Shown here: positions 34,557 through 44,309 of the stretch, piece by piece
Position numbering within the stretch: position 1 is the stretch's first letter
Layout: every line of letters starts with the position of its first letter
Assembly (NCBI GenBank): GCA_009786535.1
Contig: WQRX01000010.1
Location: forward strand, 1 to 64,000
Length of the DNA: 64,000 nucleotides
Direction: 5' to 3'
Origin: Defluviitaleaceae bacterium
Lineage (GTDB): Bacteria; Bacillota; Clostridia; Lachnospirales; WQUN01
Notes under the pieces: generated by a model
Told to the model about the DNA's origin: nothing
What the model saw: only the letters and a program-made list of their open reading frames with translations
The model's database searches: none
Position numbers and translations under genes: made by a program

Positions 34557-35696
34557 TTACCTAAACAATCCATTCTGGTTGAGTATCGTTGTGCTGAAAA
34601 GGAATAAAATATCTTGGTCGGTAATTTCAATAAAGGTAGGCAACAGGTGGGTGGAGATATAGCGAATATCCACCAATATTATCTTTGCGTAGCCGCCGAG
34701 GAGTAGCGGCGTTATGCTGCTGCCGAATGAATCGCGGAAGATGATGAGTTCGCGGTTGGTGGTTGCGTTGGGAATTTCGATAGTCATAACCGCCTGGGCA
34801 CCGGCTAAAAAAACATCATAACCGTCCATGCCGCCGAATAGTTCGGGCATGTACACCCTCAGGGGCAGACGTTCCCCGTCCACGGTTATATAGCGCGAAA
34901 AAAGTATCTGCCCGCCTTCTTCCAGCAGGGTGTATACGATGGCGTTTTCCGTATATTCGTTGGTTAAGAAAGTTAATTCATCGGGGCGGACGGGCAAAGC
35001 GGCATGGCCGTGGAAGCTACCCCGAAAGGGAAACAAGGTATGGGCGGTATATGTGTTTGGCGGCGGCAAATCAACCCCCATATACCGCGTTAATTGCTCG
35101 GCGACGGGTAATAAATTTTCCTGCCGCCAATGAATATCCGTGCGGTAGAAATCTTCTATGGATAAAAGGCTGAATAAATCAATATAAGTATGTGCCCCCA
35201 TGCGGTGGTGCATAATGCGCATCATTTCGGCATAATCCAGTGCAGGGAAGCCATTTTGCGCGGCAAGAAAATAATTTTTGTCGGGTATTACGGCGTAAAA
35301 TACATTCAACCCCTCAAAGAGCCATTGGCTGATGGCATTCAAATGGGCGGCGTTTCGGTGAACCGCTTCGGCGTTTAGGGGAAATTCCAAGCTCGATAAA
35401 TGGCCCGCTACGAAATAATAGCCGTTGGTATCGCGCCTGCCTAAGGCAAGGCGCTTCACGGCGTTTACGGTGCGGAAGGCTTCCCGCAGGGGAAACTGGT
35501 CTTGCATGTATTCATCAAGGGCGTACATATAGGTGCCGTTTAAAATAGCCGCTGTGCTTCGTTGGGGCGCTTGGGCAAGCAACCGCCGCTCGGCTTGGGA
35601 GCGGGGCACATCTGGCATAACAAAAAATGCAATGCACAGCCCAAACAGGACAGCGACAAAGACGGCGAGGGTTGCTATGTTCCGCATTTTTTCCAA
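34557..35696 (-). CDS. DHHW-family protein (AlgX/AlgJ-like)
   Basis: A 379-residue secreted or membrane-anchored protein with one N-terminal hydrophobic segment (about residues 8-27). DHHW proteins are relatives of AlgJ/AlgX-type SGNH acetyl-transfer proteins. Visible motifs are the family signature as YRTDIHWRQEN and a C-terminal catalytic-Ser-like IIFRDSFGSSITPL. Also present is DQFPLREAFR, common to these proteins. It is the last gene of a DUF4358-MBOAT-DHHW set. It probably finishes the acylation of an exported polysaccharide or wall polymer. The polymer is unknown. Confidence 0.85.
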   Translation of the reverse strand: MEKMRNIATLAVFVAVLFGLCIAFFVMPDVPRSQAERRLLAQAPQRSTAAILNGTYMYALDEYMQDQFPLREAFRTVNAVKRLALGRRDTNGYYFVAGHLSSLEFPLNAEAVHRNAAHLNAISQWLFEGLNVFYAVIPDKNYFLAAQNGFPALDYAEMMRIMHHRMGAHTYIDLFSLLSIEDFYRTDIHWRQENLLPVAEQLTRYMGVDLPPPNTYTAHTLFPFRGSFHGHAALPVRPDELTFLTNEYTENAIVYTLLEEGGQILFSRYITVDGERLPLRVYMPELFGGMDGYDVFLAGAQAVMTIEIPNATTNRELIIFRDSFGSSITPLLLGGYAKIILVDIRYISTHLLPTFIEITDQDILFLFSTTILNQNGLFR

Positions 35697-35720
35697 TTCA
35701 ACTCACCCCTTAGAACTTAT

Positions 35721-37115
35721 TTAAAACCTGAAATATATAAAAGGATTAAAGGAACCATCCACTAAATTTGCGGTAACAAGAATTAAACCAACGGCTACCA
35801 AAATCGGTTCCAGCAACGTCAGCTTAGATTTATTTTCCAATAGTTTATCTCCCGCCTTTTTCACCACAGGCGTAGACAAAAACGCGGCAATAATAAACAT
35901 CGGCGCGAAGCTACGCAGATAATACAAGGACAAAGTGCCCGCAAGGGGCAAACCCCCAACGCCAAACATGCCCGACACATCCGCCCATGCGCCACTCATG
36001 CCTTCGCCGTTGAAAATGACGAAGCTGATGATGATAACGAGCATGGTATACACATGGGCGACAAACCGCCATGCACGATTAAGCAGTTTCGCCAAAAAGA
36101 ATTTTTCGGCTACCAGCAACACCGCCATCATCAAGCCCCACACAATAAAATTCCAATCGGCGCCGTGCCAAAACCCTGTCAGCATCCATACGGCGGCGAT
36201 GTTAAAAATCCACCGTGATTGCTTTACGCGGTTACCCCCCATGGGAATATACACATAATCACGAAACCAATTCCCCAGTGTCATATGCCAACGTCGCCAA
36301 AATTCTGTAATTGACCGCGAGACATAGGGATAATTGAAATTTTCGGGAAAGGTGAAGCCGAACATTTTACCCAAGCCAATTGCCATATCGCTGTACCCCG
36401 AGAAATCAAAATATATTTGAAAAGTAAAGGCCAAGGCGTACATCCAATAGAACAGCACCGTGCGTTCATCGGCGTAGCGGAAATATTCCGTTAGTTCAGC
36501 CATCGAATTGGCGATGATTACTTTCTTCATTAAACCTATGCAAAATCGTCTAATCCCCGCCGAAATTTCTGCCAGCCGTTCCTTGCGGTTTTCCAATTCT
36601 TCGGCAATATCGGAGTACCGCACAATGGGCCCTGCCACCAACTGGGGGAACAGGCAAACGAAGGTGGCAAAAGTGACAATATTCGCCTGTGCCCGTACCC
36701 GCCCGCGGTAAACGTCGATAGTGTAGCTCATGGTTTGGAAGGTGAAGAAGCTGATGCCGATGGGCAAGCGCACGTTCAACACCGCGATGTCACTGCCGAA
36801 TACGGCGTTTGCCGTAGTGATGAAAAAATCAATGTACTTAAAAAACCCCAGCATAACCAAGCTTACAACGATGGCAGAAATTAAGAATATTTTCGCCTTT
36901 GCCGTGCCGCGGTATTTTTCAATGAGCAAGCTAAATACAAAATCAGATACTGAAGAAATTAAAAGCAATATCGTATAAAACTGCTCGCCGAAAAAATAAA
37001 ACGCCAGGCTGAATACCAACAGCACGGCGTTTCTGTATTTTTTCGGCGCTGCAAAATAAGCCACCAAAACCGCAGGCATAAACAAATATAAAAACGGTAA
37101 ACCTGAAAATACCAT
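35721..37115 (-). CDS. MBOAT-family O-acyltransferase (AlgI/DltB-like)
   Basis: A 464-residue polytopic membrane enzyme that transfers acyl groups across the membrane. The MBOAT signature is clear: SITEFWRRWHMTLGNWFRDY, then YIPMGGNR, and the active-site His in MLTGFWHGADWNFIVWG. About ten hydrophobic spans are present. It pairs with the DHHW protein downstream as AlgI does with AlgJ/AlgX. The 24-bp spacing points to one transcript. Confidence 0.93.
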   Translation of the reverse strand: MVFSGLPFLYLFMPAVLVAYFAAPKKYRNAVLLVFSLAFYFFGEQFYTILLLISSVSDFVFSLLIEKYRGTAKAKIFLISAIVVSLVMLGFFKYIDFFITTANAVFGSDIAVLNVRLPIGISFFTFQTMSYTIDVYRGRVRAQANIVTFATFVCLFPQLVAGPIVRYSDIAEELENRKERLAEISAGIRRFCIGLMKKVIIANSMAELTEYFRYADERTVLFYWMYALAFTFQIYFDFSGYSDMAIGLGKMFGFTFPENFNYPYVSRSITEFWRRWHMTLGNWFRDYVYIPMGGNRVKQSRWIFNIAAVWMLTGFWHGADWNFIVWGLMMAVLLVAEKFFLAKLLNRAWRFVAHVYTMLVIIISFVIFNGEGMSGAWADVSGMFGVGGLPLAGTLSLYYLRSFAPMFIIAAFLSTPVVKKAGDKLLENKSKLTLLEPILVAVGLILVTANLVDGSFNPFIYFRF

Positions 37116-37140
37116 TGGCTAATAAATTTGTTGGTTACCC

Positions 37141-37749
37141 TTAGGCAAGCACGGTGGGGATATTGCCCACAACACCTGTAACCACATCTGCCCAGGACAT
37201 GACAAATACAATATAGTTCCCGTAGGCAACCACTTCAAATGCTTCTGCGGTTACGCAAATCCATCTTGACGGGTCAGCCGCCGCTTCAATTTGTGCGGCA
37301 ATGGCGGAAGCGTCCATGCCCTCCGAGACTTCCATCAAAACCACCACATGGGGGTGAACATTAATTACCGCTTCCGATATAACCCCTGTTATGCCCTCAA
37401 TATATTCAATCATTAAATAACGCTCAAAATTTTGGGCGGTTAATTCAACGTCAAAGCGCATGGGAATAAAAGCGGCATCAAAGTTATCGTGCAACTGTGA
37501 TACAAGGGATACCAGCGTTGCATCGGGGTTGCCCTCGTTAAATACCCAGTCATCGCCGCCAAAGCCAAAGCCGCCGTCAAGGTCGAAGTCGAGGTCGCTG
37601 TCATAATCGAAATCATTATCGAAGCTATAATCATCGCCATCGACTATCACACCCACGCCGTTGCTTCCATTACTGCCATTGCCACCGCAAGCGGTCAAAC
37701 CTACCCCAAGCAAAGCCGCCATGCCAAACATCAGTAAAAATTTTTTCAT
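37141..37749 (-). CDS. DUF4358-type lipoprotein with acidic repeat segment
   Basis: A 202-residue predicted lipoprotein: signal MFGMAALLGVGLTAC with lipobox LTAC. A low-complexity acidic/Gly stretch (DGDDYSFDNDFDYDSDLDFD onward, about residues 38-68) follows, and then a folded domain resembling DUF4358. Such proteins are known from Lachnospiraceae beside MBOAT and DHHW genes, matching the context here. No catalytic role is known. It is first gene of the three-gene set. Confidence 0.75.
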   Translation of the reverse strand: MKKFLLMFGMAALLGVGLTACGGNGSNGSNGVGVIVDGDDYSFDNDFDYDSDLDFDLDGGFGFGGDDWVFNEGNPDATLVSLVSQLHDNFDAAFIPMRFDVELTAQNFERYLMIEYIEGITGVISEAVINVHPHVVVLMEVSEGMDASAIAAQIEAAADPSRWICVTAEAFEVVAYGNYIVFVMSWADVVTGVVGNIPTVLA

Positions 37750-37880
37750 TTCAATGCACCTCGTTTTTTATTTTTTTCTCTCACATATCATGACGGATAA
37801 ACATCGAATAAGTTCCATTACATAAATATATCCCGCCAAGGGCTTCTTATACATAACGCCCCCCGTAAGGAAAAATAAAA

Positions 37881-37963
37881 AACCTCAAACACGGGGTGAT
37901 TGTGTTTGAGATTTTTTTACGCATAATTTACCTATAATTTTTAAGGGGATGATTGTATGCGTG
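37881..37963. repeat. Direct repeat copy 1, downstream of chemoreceptor gene
   Basis: About 82 bp nearly identical to 40425-40508. It includes a hairpin CTCAAACAC...GTGTTTGAG, the tract ACGCATAATTTACCTATAATT, TTAAGGGGATG and ATGCGT. It places a copy of the upstream region and first codons of the gene at 40503 on the far side of the chemoreceptor gene. The remaining 37750-37880 stretch shows no ORF. Confidence 0.85.
37884..37910. terminator. Terminator of the second chemoreceptor gene (within repeat copy 1)
   Basis: A perfect 9-bp stem CTCAAACAC/GTGTTTGAG with a 9-nt loop, a T-run on the plus side (37911-37918) and an A-rich tract on the other, so usable in both directions. The minus-strand gene ends at 37972. 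Confidence 0.75.
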
Positions 37964-37971
37964 AATTGCTG

Positions 37972-40251
37972 TTATAATTTAAAGAATTGGATGGATTCCC
38001 GCAGTACTTCTACTTGGGAGTTTAATTCTTGGCTGGTGGCGGCGGTTTCCTGGGAAACAGCCGAGTTGCTTTGCACCACCCGGGATATTTGTGACAAATT
38101 CCCTACCAAGTGGGCGATGGCTTCTGCTTGTTCTTTTGATGCGGCAGAAATGTTGCCAATTACGGCAAGCAATTCATCCGCACTGGTTACGATTGCATCT
38201 AACGCAGTTGCGGTACTTTGTGCAATGTTTGAGCCAATATCTACCCGGGTTATCGAGTTTTCGATAAGTTCGGTGGTTTCTGTTGCGGCGATTTGGCTTC
38301 TGCCTGCTAAGTTACGCACTTCGTCGGCAACTACGCTAAAACCTTTACCGTGTTCCCCGGCCCGTGCGGCTTCTACCGAAGCATTAAGGGAAAGCAAGTT
38401 GGTTTGGAAGGCAATATCCTGTATCGTTTTTACAATTTTTGCAATGTTTTTGGAAGAATTTTTAATTTCCAGCATGGCCGCTTCCATTTGCTTCATGGCA
38501 GCATTGCCCTGCCCTGCGTAACCTGTGGACTTGATAGACATTTCGTTGGCCGTATTTGCATTTTCGGCGTTTTGCCGGGTTTGTTGGTGGATTCTTTCGA
38601 TGGTGGCATTGAGTTTTTCAACAGAAGTTGCTTGCTCTTGTGCGCCGGTGGCCAGGCTGGTGGCGGTATTGGAAATTTGATGCGCCCCTGCCAAAACTTG
38701 TTCGCATGCACCTGTAATCCCTGCCATGGTTTTATGCAAATTATCCCGAATGCCATTAACCGAGCGTCGGATACCGTCAAAGGAACCCACGTATTCATGC
38801 TTTATGGTTGTGCGCAAGTCACCTTCTGCCATTTGCGCCAAGGTTTTATTTATTTCATTGATATAGGAAGCGATTTTTGTAATGCTTGTGTTAAGGGATT
38901 CCAAAATATTTTTAAACGCACCATGGTAGTTTTTTGTATTTGTATCATATCCCGCATTTGTTATTATTTTATTTATTTTGTCAATATCAAAATTGCCGTC
39001 CTTCATTTCAACAATGCCCATTTCAATCACTTGCAACGGGTCGTTTATGGCTTTGCTAATGCGGTTAAGCCCTGCCATAAGGATGCACCAGTCCCCTTTG
39101 TAGCCGCCGTCTTTTATTTGGTGGGTGGTGTTGCCGTTTACCATTGCATCTATCATGGTGGTCATTTCTGTTTTTACATTTTCTAAATTGCCTGTAACGG
39201 CTTGCAAGGTGCGGGTTATTATTTGTTTTTCCCCGGGTAGTTCTTCTATATAAGTGTTGAAGTTACCGCTGCCAATATCGTCTAATGCGTTTAGCATCAT
39301 GGCTTCGTCTTTCATTAAACCGCGGGTTACTTTGCCAATGCCGTCTATCATTAATTTGTAATCATTTTGGTATTTTTTGGGGTCTATTTGATATTTTGTG
39401 TTACCCACTACGTTAAATTGATGCTCCATTTCCAATAGGTCATCTTCCACGGATTTAATCACATCTACAATGTCGGCAATAGAATTTGAAAGTTCCCCCA
39501 TTTCTGTGGTTTCGCTGGTACGCAGGGGAACAGATAAGTTACCCCTTGCCGCTGCTTTGGATGCAATTTTAATTTTTTCGATGGACTTGCTTATTATTTT
39601 TATAATCCACAGTGCCATCATTAAGGACGCTAAAACAGAAATTGCCGATATTATGCCTATCCAAAGTATAGACTGCCGGCTGTCGTTTATGCTGCGGGTA
39701 AGGTCGGTGTCGGCACGGGTTACGGCGTCGTCAAACAAGGCAAGTAAACTATTGTTAATGTCTGTAGTAGATGCCGCCGCAACGGGGTTAATAACATTAA
39801 GGGATAAGTCCTGTGTTGCAAGTATATGGGTATATAAATCATTATAAATTGTGCGGTAAGCTAACATGGCGGTCTGTGCTCCGCTCATGTCGGAGAGTAA
39901 GCGGGTCCGCTCCCATTCGGATAGGCTTGTGTCATTCATTACGTTTTGGTTAAAGCGGGTAATTAATTCCTCTACGGTTGGATAGCGGCCCAGCATTTCG
40001 TTAAGACGGGTTTGTATTACGTTAAAATCGGATGAAATTAACATTTGGAACGCATTAATACGTATTTGTGCAAACTCAAATTTCAACTCGGTAACTATCT
40101 TTCTGCGTTCCAGGGATTGGCCTGCTAAGTGTTGATATTGCTTGTCTACAAGGTTTGCGCGATACACGGCAAATAACCCTAATCCGACAGTCATCAGAAT
40201 AACCAGTCCAAATGATATAATGAGCCATGTCTTGATTTTTACATTTTTCAT
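37972..40251 (-). CDS. Methyl-accepting chemotaxis protein with four-helix sensor and poly-HAMP
   Basis: A 759-residue chemoreceptor. Membrane spans are at about residues 8-29 and 196-218, enclosing a helical, four-helix-bundle-type sensor. HAMP and HAMP-like repeats follow, recognisable as [32 protein letters not shown] and [15 protein letters not shown]. The signalling tip is [18 protein letters not shown]. The C-terminal [19 protein letters not shown] closely parallels the receptor at 12430-14958. The gene is flanked by ~80-bp direct repeats (37881-37963 and 40425-40508). AAAGGAGG precedes the ATG. Confidence 0.95.
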   Translation of the reverse strand: MKNVKIKTWLIISFGLVILMTVGLGLFAVYRANLVDKQYQHLAGQSLERRKIVTELKFEFAQIRINAFQMLISSDFNVIQTRLNEMLGRYPTVEELITRFNQNVMNDTSLSEWERTRLLSDMSGAQTAMLAYRTIYNDLYTHILATQDLSLNVINPVAAASTTDINNSLLALFDDAVTRADTDLTRSINDSRQSILWIGIISAISVLASLMMALWIIKIISKSIEKIKIASKAAARGNLSVPLRTSETTEMGELSNSIADIVDVIKSVEDDLLEMEHQFNVVGNTKYQIDPKKYQNDYKLMIDGIGKVTRGLMKDEAMMLNALDDIGSGNFNTYIEELPGEKQIITRTLQAVTGNLENVKTEMTTMIDAMVNGNTTHQIKDGGYKGDWCILMAGLNRISKAINDPLQVIEMGIVEMKDGNFDIDKINKIITNAGYDTNTKNYHGAFKNILESLNTSITKIASYINEINKTLAQMAEGDLRTTIKHEYVGSFDGIRRSVNGIRDNLHKTMAGITGACEQVLAGAHQISNTATSLATGAQEQATSVEKLNATIERIHQQTRQNAENANTANEMSIKSTGYAGQGNAAMKQMEAAMLEIKNSSKNIAKIVKTIQDIAFQTNLLSLNASVEAARAGEHGKGFSVVADEVRNLAGRSQIAATETTELIENSITRVDIGSNIAQSTATALDAIVTSADELLAVIGNISAASKEQAEAIAHLVGNLSQISRVVQSNSAVSQETAATSQELNSQVEVLRESIQFFKL

Positions 40252-40389
40252 GCAAAACGCCTCCTTTTATTGCTATGAGCTATTAAATTGAAAACAAGGA
40301 TTCGTAATTACTCTTTTTGCTTTAACATATGACGCAGCTTTTTTTTGCTACTTCCTCGAAACGGGGAAAACCCGCTTTTTAATTGTGTT

Positions 40390-40404
40390 TTAACCATCGG
40401 TTAA
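40390..40404. promoter_or_regulatory. Perfect palindrome upstream of XRE-methyltransferase gene
   Basis: TTAACC-ATC-GGTTAA, between two divergent genes, about 100 bp before the XRE-type regulator. It is outside the direct repeat. A regulator-binding site is possible but unproven. Confidence 0.35.
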
Positions 40405-40424
40405 CCTAAGAAGCGAATTTTAAA

Positions 40425-40508
40425 AAATCTCAAACACAAGGTTATTGTGTTTGGGATTTTTTTTACGCATAATTTACTTATAATTTTTAAGGGGATGGTT
40501 GTATGCGT
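40425..40508. repeat. Direct repeat copy 2, upstream of XRE-methyltransferase gene
   Basis: Matches 37881-37963 with few changes: hairpin CTCAAACAC/GTGTTTGGG, T-run, ACGCATAATTTACTTATAAT (-10 TATAAT at 40479-40484), the TTAAGGGGATG ribosome site and the ATGCGT start. This copy is the functional 5' region of the gene at 40503. Confidence 0.85.
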
Positions 40509-41324
40509 AGTGTGTTGGCGGGTAATATCGCACGGTACCGCAAGCAACTGGGGCTTACACAAGAGGCGCTGGCGGGGCAATTAAATATTAGCTTTCAAGC
40601 GGTGAGCAAGTGGGAAACGGGGCAAACCGTACCCGATACGTTACTCCTTCCCGCCATTGCGCGGGCGTTGCAGGTGAGCATTGATACGTTGCTGGGTTAT
40701 GCGGCGTTTCGGGACGATACGACCTTCTATGAAACGGCGTATAAAAACGAGGGGTATTACTGGGGTGTTGCACCCAACCGCGGGTGCTTTCGGGTGCTGG
40801 AGCTTATGCCGCCTACGCGGCGGGTCAAACTGCTGGACATAGGCTGCGGCGAGGGTAAGGACGCGGTATTTTTCGCGCGGTGCGGTTATGATGTGACGGC
40901 CTTTGACATTTCCGAGGCGGGGGTGGAGAAAACCCGACGACTTGCGGAAGCGGCACGGGTACAGGTGCAGGCCTTTCGCGCAAATATTTTGGATTATCGA
41001 CTGGACGCGCACTTTGATGTATTATACTCCAGCGGGGTGCTGCATTACGTAAAGCCCACGCTGCGGGACGAAATTATGGCGAATTACAAAGCCCATGTAA
41101 ACGAAAACGGTCTGGTCGCCTTTAATGTTTTCGTAGAAAAGCCCTTCATTCCCCCACCCCCCGAGGACGAGGAGCGCCACGCTTTTTTATGGCAGTCGGG
41201 GGAATTGCTTGCCCATTTTGCGGGCTGGCTTACCGAAGGTTTCGGAGAGTATGTATTCGATTGTGATTCTTCGGGCATACCCCACAAACATGCCATGAAT
41301 GTGTTGTATTCCAGGAAAGTATAG
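40503..41324 (+). CDS. XRE-type HTH fused to a SAM-dependent methyltransferase (TehB-like)
   Basis: A 273-residue fusion. Residues 1-65 are a Cro/C1 helix-turn-helix ([28 protein letters not shown]). Residues ~85-250 are a class I methyltransferase with the SAM-binding [17 protein letters not shown], the acidic loop [10 protein letters not shown], and SSGVLHYV, most like TehB tellurite/chalcogen methyltransferases. It may sense and methylate a toxic small molecule while regulating its own promoter. Substrate and regulon are unknown. It precedes pflB by 14 bp. Confidence 0.85.
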   Translation: MRSVLAGNIARYRKQLGLTQEALAGQLNISFQAVSKWETGQTVPDTLLLPAIARALQVSIDTLLGYAAFRDDTTFYETAYKNEGYYWGVAPNRGCFRVLELMPPTRRVKLLDIGCGEGKDAVFFARCGYDVTAFDISEAGVEKTRRLAEAARVQVQAFRANILDYRLDAHFDVLYSSGVLHYVKPTLRDEIMANYKAHVNENGLVAFNVFVEKPFIPPPPEDEERHAFLWQSGELLAHFAGWLTEGFGEYVFDCDSSGIPHKHAMNVLYSRKV

Positions 41325-41338
41325 AAAGGATAATTCTC

Positions 41339-43585
41339 ATGCACCCAGCTTGGAACGGCTTTACCACAGGCGCGTGGACGACAGAGGTCAACCTGCGCGA
41401 CTTTATTCAAAAAAACATAACCCCCTACGAGGGGGACGCGGCATTCCTTTCCCCCGCCACCCCGCGTACGGGCAAATTGTGGGAAGAGGTATGCGTACTG
41501 CTTAAAGAAGAAAACGCCAAGGGCATTTTGGACGTGGAAACGAAGAAGCCTTCTACGGTCGTGTCTCACGGCGCGGGGTATATTAACCGCGAGCTGGAGC
41601 AAATTGTGGGCTTGCAAACGGACAAGCCCTTAAAGCGTGGCATTATGCCCAAGGGCGGTGTGCGCGTGATAAAGAATGCGCTTAAAACCTACGGCTACGA
41701 GTTAGACCCCGCCATTGAGGAAATATACTCGAAGCACCGCAAAACCCACAATGACGGCGTTTTTGACGCTTATACCGACGATATGCGCGCGGCGCGTAAT
41801 TCTGGCATTATTACGGGATTGCCCGACGCCTATGGCCGCGGGCGCATTATCGGCGATTATCGCCGCGTGGCGTTGTACGGCACGGAATTTCTCATTGCGG
41901 ATAAAAAGCAACAGTTGATGCACGAAAATTTGATGCGCCTTGCGGGCAAGCTCATTGGCATACGGGAGGAGATTCAACTGCGCGAGGAGATAAACGAGCA
42001 AATCCGCGCCTTGAAGCAGTTGGAGGAAATGGCGCAGATGTACGGCTTTGACGTTTCCCAACCTGCACAAACGGCAAAGGAAGCGGTGCAGTGGACGTAT
42101 TTCGCCTTCCTTGCGGCGGCGAAGCAACAAGACGGCGCAGCTACTTCGCTGGGACGTGTGGCTACGTTCTTGGATATTTACTTCGAGCGGGATTTGAAAA
42201 ACGGCGTACTTACAGAGGAAGAAGCCCAAGAAATTATCGACCATTTTGCGATTAAACTGCGCATTATCCGCTTCTTGCGCACGCCCGAATACAATGCCCT
42301 GTTCTCCGGCGACCCGACCTGGGTAACGGAGGCCATCGGCGGCATGAGCGAAAGCGGGAAAACGCTGGTTACGAAGAACAGCTACCGCATTATTCACACT
42401 CTTACTACGCTGGGTCCTGCCCCCGAGCCGAATTTGACCGTGCTGTGGAGCAACCAACTGCCCAAGCATTTTAAGCATTATTGCGCAAAAATGAGCATCG
42501 AAACCAGCTCCCTGCAATATGAAAATGACGACCTGATGCGCGGTTATTGGGGGGACGATTACGCCATTGCGTGCTGTGTTTCCGCCATGCGTATCGGCAA
42601 GCAGATGCAGTTTTTCGGCGCGCGGGCAAATTTGGCGAAAGCCCTCACCTATGCTATCAACGGCGGGCGGGACGAGAAAAGCGGCATCCAAGTCGCCCCG
42701 GAATACGCTCCCGTAATGGGGGAATATCTGGACTTCGAAGAGGTGTACCGCAAGCTAAACCAGATGCTGGATTGGCTTGCGCAATTGTATATTTCTACAC
42801 TCAACATCATTCATTACATGCACGATAAGTATAACTACGAAAGCCTGCAAATGGCATTGCACGATATGGAGGTACTGCGTACCCATGCCTGTGGTATTGC
42901 GGGCTTGTCTGTTGTGGTGGATTCGCTCTCTGCCATCAAGCACGCAAAAGTAAAAGCTGTCCGCAATGAAACAGGTCTGGTGGTGGACTATAAAATCGAA
43001 GGCGAGTACCCCACCTTCGGCAATAATGATGAGCGGGTGGACAAAATCGCCAACGACCTGATTCGCCTGTTTATGGAAAAGCTGGAGAAGCACCGCGCCT
43101 ACCGCAACGCCGTGCCGACCCTTTCCGTGCTAACCATTACATCGAATGTGGTATATGGCAAAGCCACGGGCGCAACCCCCGACGGGCGCGAAGCGGGGCA
43201 GCCCTTCGCCCCGGGTGCTAACCCCATGCACGGGCGCGAACATAAAGGCGCGATTGCGTCCATGTCCAGCGTGGCAAAGCTGCCCTATGAATATTCCCAG
43301 GACGGTATTTCCTACACCTTCTCCGTTGTGCCAAAGGCGTTAGGGCGGGACGAAAGCGACCGCATTACCAACCTATCCAATTTACTGGACGGCTTCTTCC
43401 ACGATAACGGGCACCACATTAATATTAACGTGTTCGACAAGGCAACCCTATTGGATGCGATGGAAAAACCCGAGCTGTACCCGCAGCTTACTGTGCGCGT
43501 AAGCGGCTATGCGGTAAATTTTGTGAAGCTAACCCGTGACCAGCAGCTGGAGGTTATCCACCGCACCTTCCACGAAAGTATGTAG
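41339..43585 (+). CDS. pflB: Formate C-acetyltransferase (pyruvate formate-lyase)
   Basis: Anaerobic glycyl-radical enzyme that splits pyruvate with CoA into acetyl-CoA and formate. The 748-residue product has typical length. It includes the adjacent active-site cysteines in [15 protein letters not shown] (about residues 405-406) and the C-terminal glycyl-radical motif [29 protein letters not shown] and [12 protein letters not shown] match true PFL rather than diol-dehydratase relatives. AGAAAGGA precedes the ATG. The activase gene follows directly. Confidence 0.98.
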   Translation: MHPAWNGFTTGAWTTEVNLRDFIQKNITPYEGDAAFLSPATPRTGKLWEEVCVLLKEENAKGILDVETKKPSTVVSHGAGYINRELEQIVGLQTDKPLKRGIMPKGGVRVIKNALKTYGYELDPAIEEIYSKHRKTHNDGVFDAYTDDMRAARNSGIITGLPDAYGRGRIIGDYRRVALYGTEFLIADKKQQLMHENLMRLAGKLIGIREEIQLREEINEQIRALKQLEEMAQMYGFDVSQPAQTAKEAVQWTYFAFLAAAKQQDGAATSLGRVATFLDIYFERDLKNGVLTEEEAQEIIDHFAIKLRIIRFLRTPEYNALFSGDPTWVTEAIGGMSESGKTLVTKNSYRIIHTLTTLGPAPEPNLTVLWSNQLPKHFKHYCAKMSIETSSLQYENDDLMRGYWGDDYAIACCVSAMRIGKQMQFFGARANLAKALTYAINGGRDEKSGIQVAPEYAPVMGEYLDFEEVYRKLNQMLDWLAQLYISTLNIIHYMHDKYNYESLQMALHDMEVLRTHACGIAGLSVVVDSLSAIKHAKVKAVRNETGLVVDYKIEGEYPTFGNNDERVDKIANDLIRLFMEKLEKHRAYRNAVPTLSVLTITSNVVYGKATGATPDGREAGQPFAPGANPMHGREHKGAIASMSSVAKLPYEYSQDGISYTFSVVPKALGRDESDRITNLSNLLDGFFHDNGHHININVFDKATLLDAMEKPELYPQLTVRVSGYAVNFVKLTRDQQLEVIHRTFHESM

Positions 43586-44296
43586 ATGACAGGCAGCGTA
43601 CACTCCATTTACACAGGCGGTATGGTGGACGGGCCTGGCATACGCACCGTGGTTTTTTTCGCGGGTTGTTCTTTGCGTTGTTTGTATTGCCATAATCCCG
43701 ACACATGGGAGCGCTCCCACGGTACGTTTAAAACGGTGGACGACGTAATGGGCGAAGTATGCAAATACCGCTCGTATTACAAATTTTCGGGCGGGGGGAT
43801 TACCGTTTCGGGGGGGGAAGCCACCGAGCAGCCCAACTTCCTGCGCGCGTTGCTTACAGCCTGCCGCGCAGAGGGCATACACACAGTGTTAGACACCTCA
43901 GGCTTCCCCACAGAAAACCTGGCAAATGAAATACTGCCGCTGGTGGATTTATTGCTGCTGGACGTTAAAGCCTTCCGCAAGGATACGTACAAACGGCTTA
44001 CAGGCTCGCGGATTGAACGCCCGATACAAACCCTGCACGCGGCAAAACGACTGCGCATTCCCGTGCAAATTAACTATGTGCTTGTGCCTAATTTAACCGA
44101 CAACCGCGAAGAAATTACCGAAATGGGGACATTTTTCCGCGGTTTTGATAATATACAGAAAATTGAAGTACTTCCCTTTCACAAACACGGCGAACATAAA
44201 TGGGCAGAACTTAACCTGGACTATCAATTGTCCGATGTATTGCCCCCCACAAAAGAAGATACGGCGAATGTTTTGCACATGCTTACACATTCGTAA
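43586..44296 (+). CDS. pflA: Pyruvate formate-lyase activating enzyme
   Basis: Radical-SAM enzyme that installs the glycyl radical on PFL. The 236-residue protein has the 4Fe-4S motif CSLRCLYC (CxxxCxxC, about residues 29-36), preceded by VDGPGIRTVVFFAGC, and the SAM-binding GGGITVSGGEA. The ATG abuts the pflB stop. One TGGGAGCGCTCCCA palindrome lies at 43706-43719, just after the cysteine cluster. Confidence 0.97.
   Translation: MTGSVHSIYTGGMVDGPGIRTVVFFAGCSLRCLYCHNPDTWERSHGTFKTVDDVMGEVCKYRSYYKFSGGGITVSGGEATEQPNFLRALLTACRAEGIHTVLDTSGFPTENLANEILPLVDLLLLDVKAFRKDTYKRLTGSRIERPIQTLHAAKRLRIPVQINYVLVPNLTDNREEITEMGTFFRGFDNIQKIEVLPFHKHGEHKWAELNLDYQLSDVLPPTKEDTANVLHMLTHS
43706..43719. repeat. Palindrome TGGGAGCGCTCCCA (copy 4, in pflA)
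   Basis: A perfect 14-bp palindrome read as W-E-R-S-H in pflA. A one-mismatch relative, GGGAACGCTCCC, is in fliK at 60324-60335. Confidence 0.7.
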
Positions 44297-44309
44297 AAAA
44301 GGAGCAATT

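Noticed and set aside
38350-39186. 278-codon open frame on the plus strand
   Set aside because: Antisense shadow of the chemoreceptor signalling and HAMP region; no protein family features.
40380-40410. GGTTAACCGATGG-like string suggesting the end of a c-di-GMP-I riboswitch
   Set aside because: The rest of the aptamer (GACGCAAAGCC core and tetraloop-receptor pair) is missing on both strands. The string is simply a short palindrome.
41702-42691. 329-codon open frame on the minus strand
   Set aside because: Antisense shadow of pflB, which has its catalytic motifs across this span.
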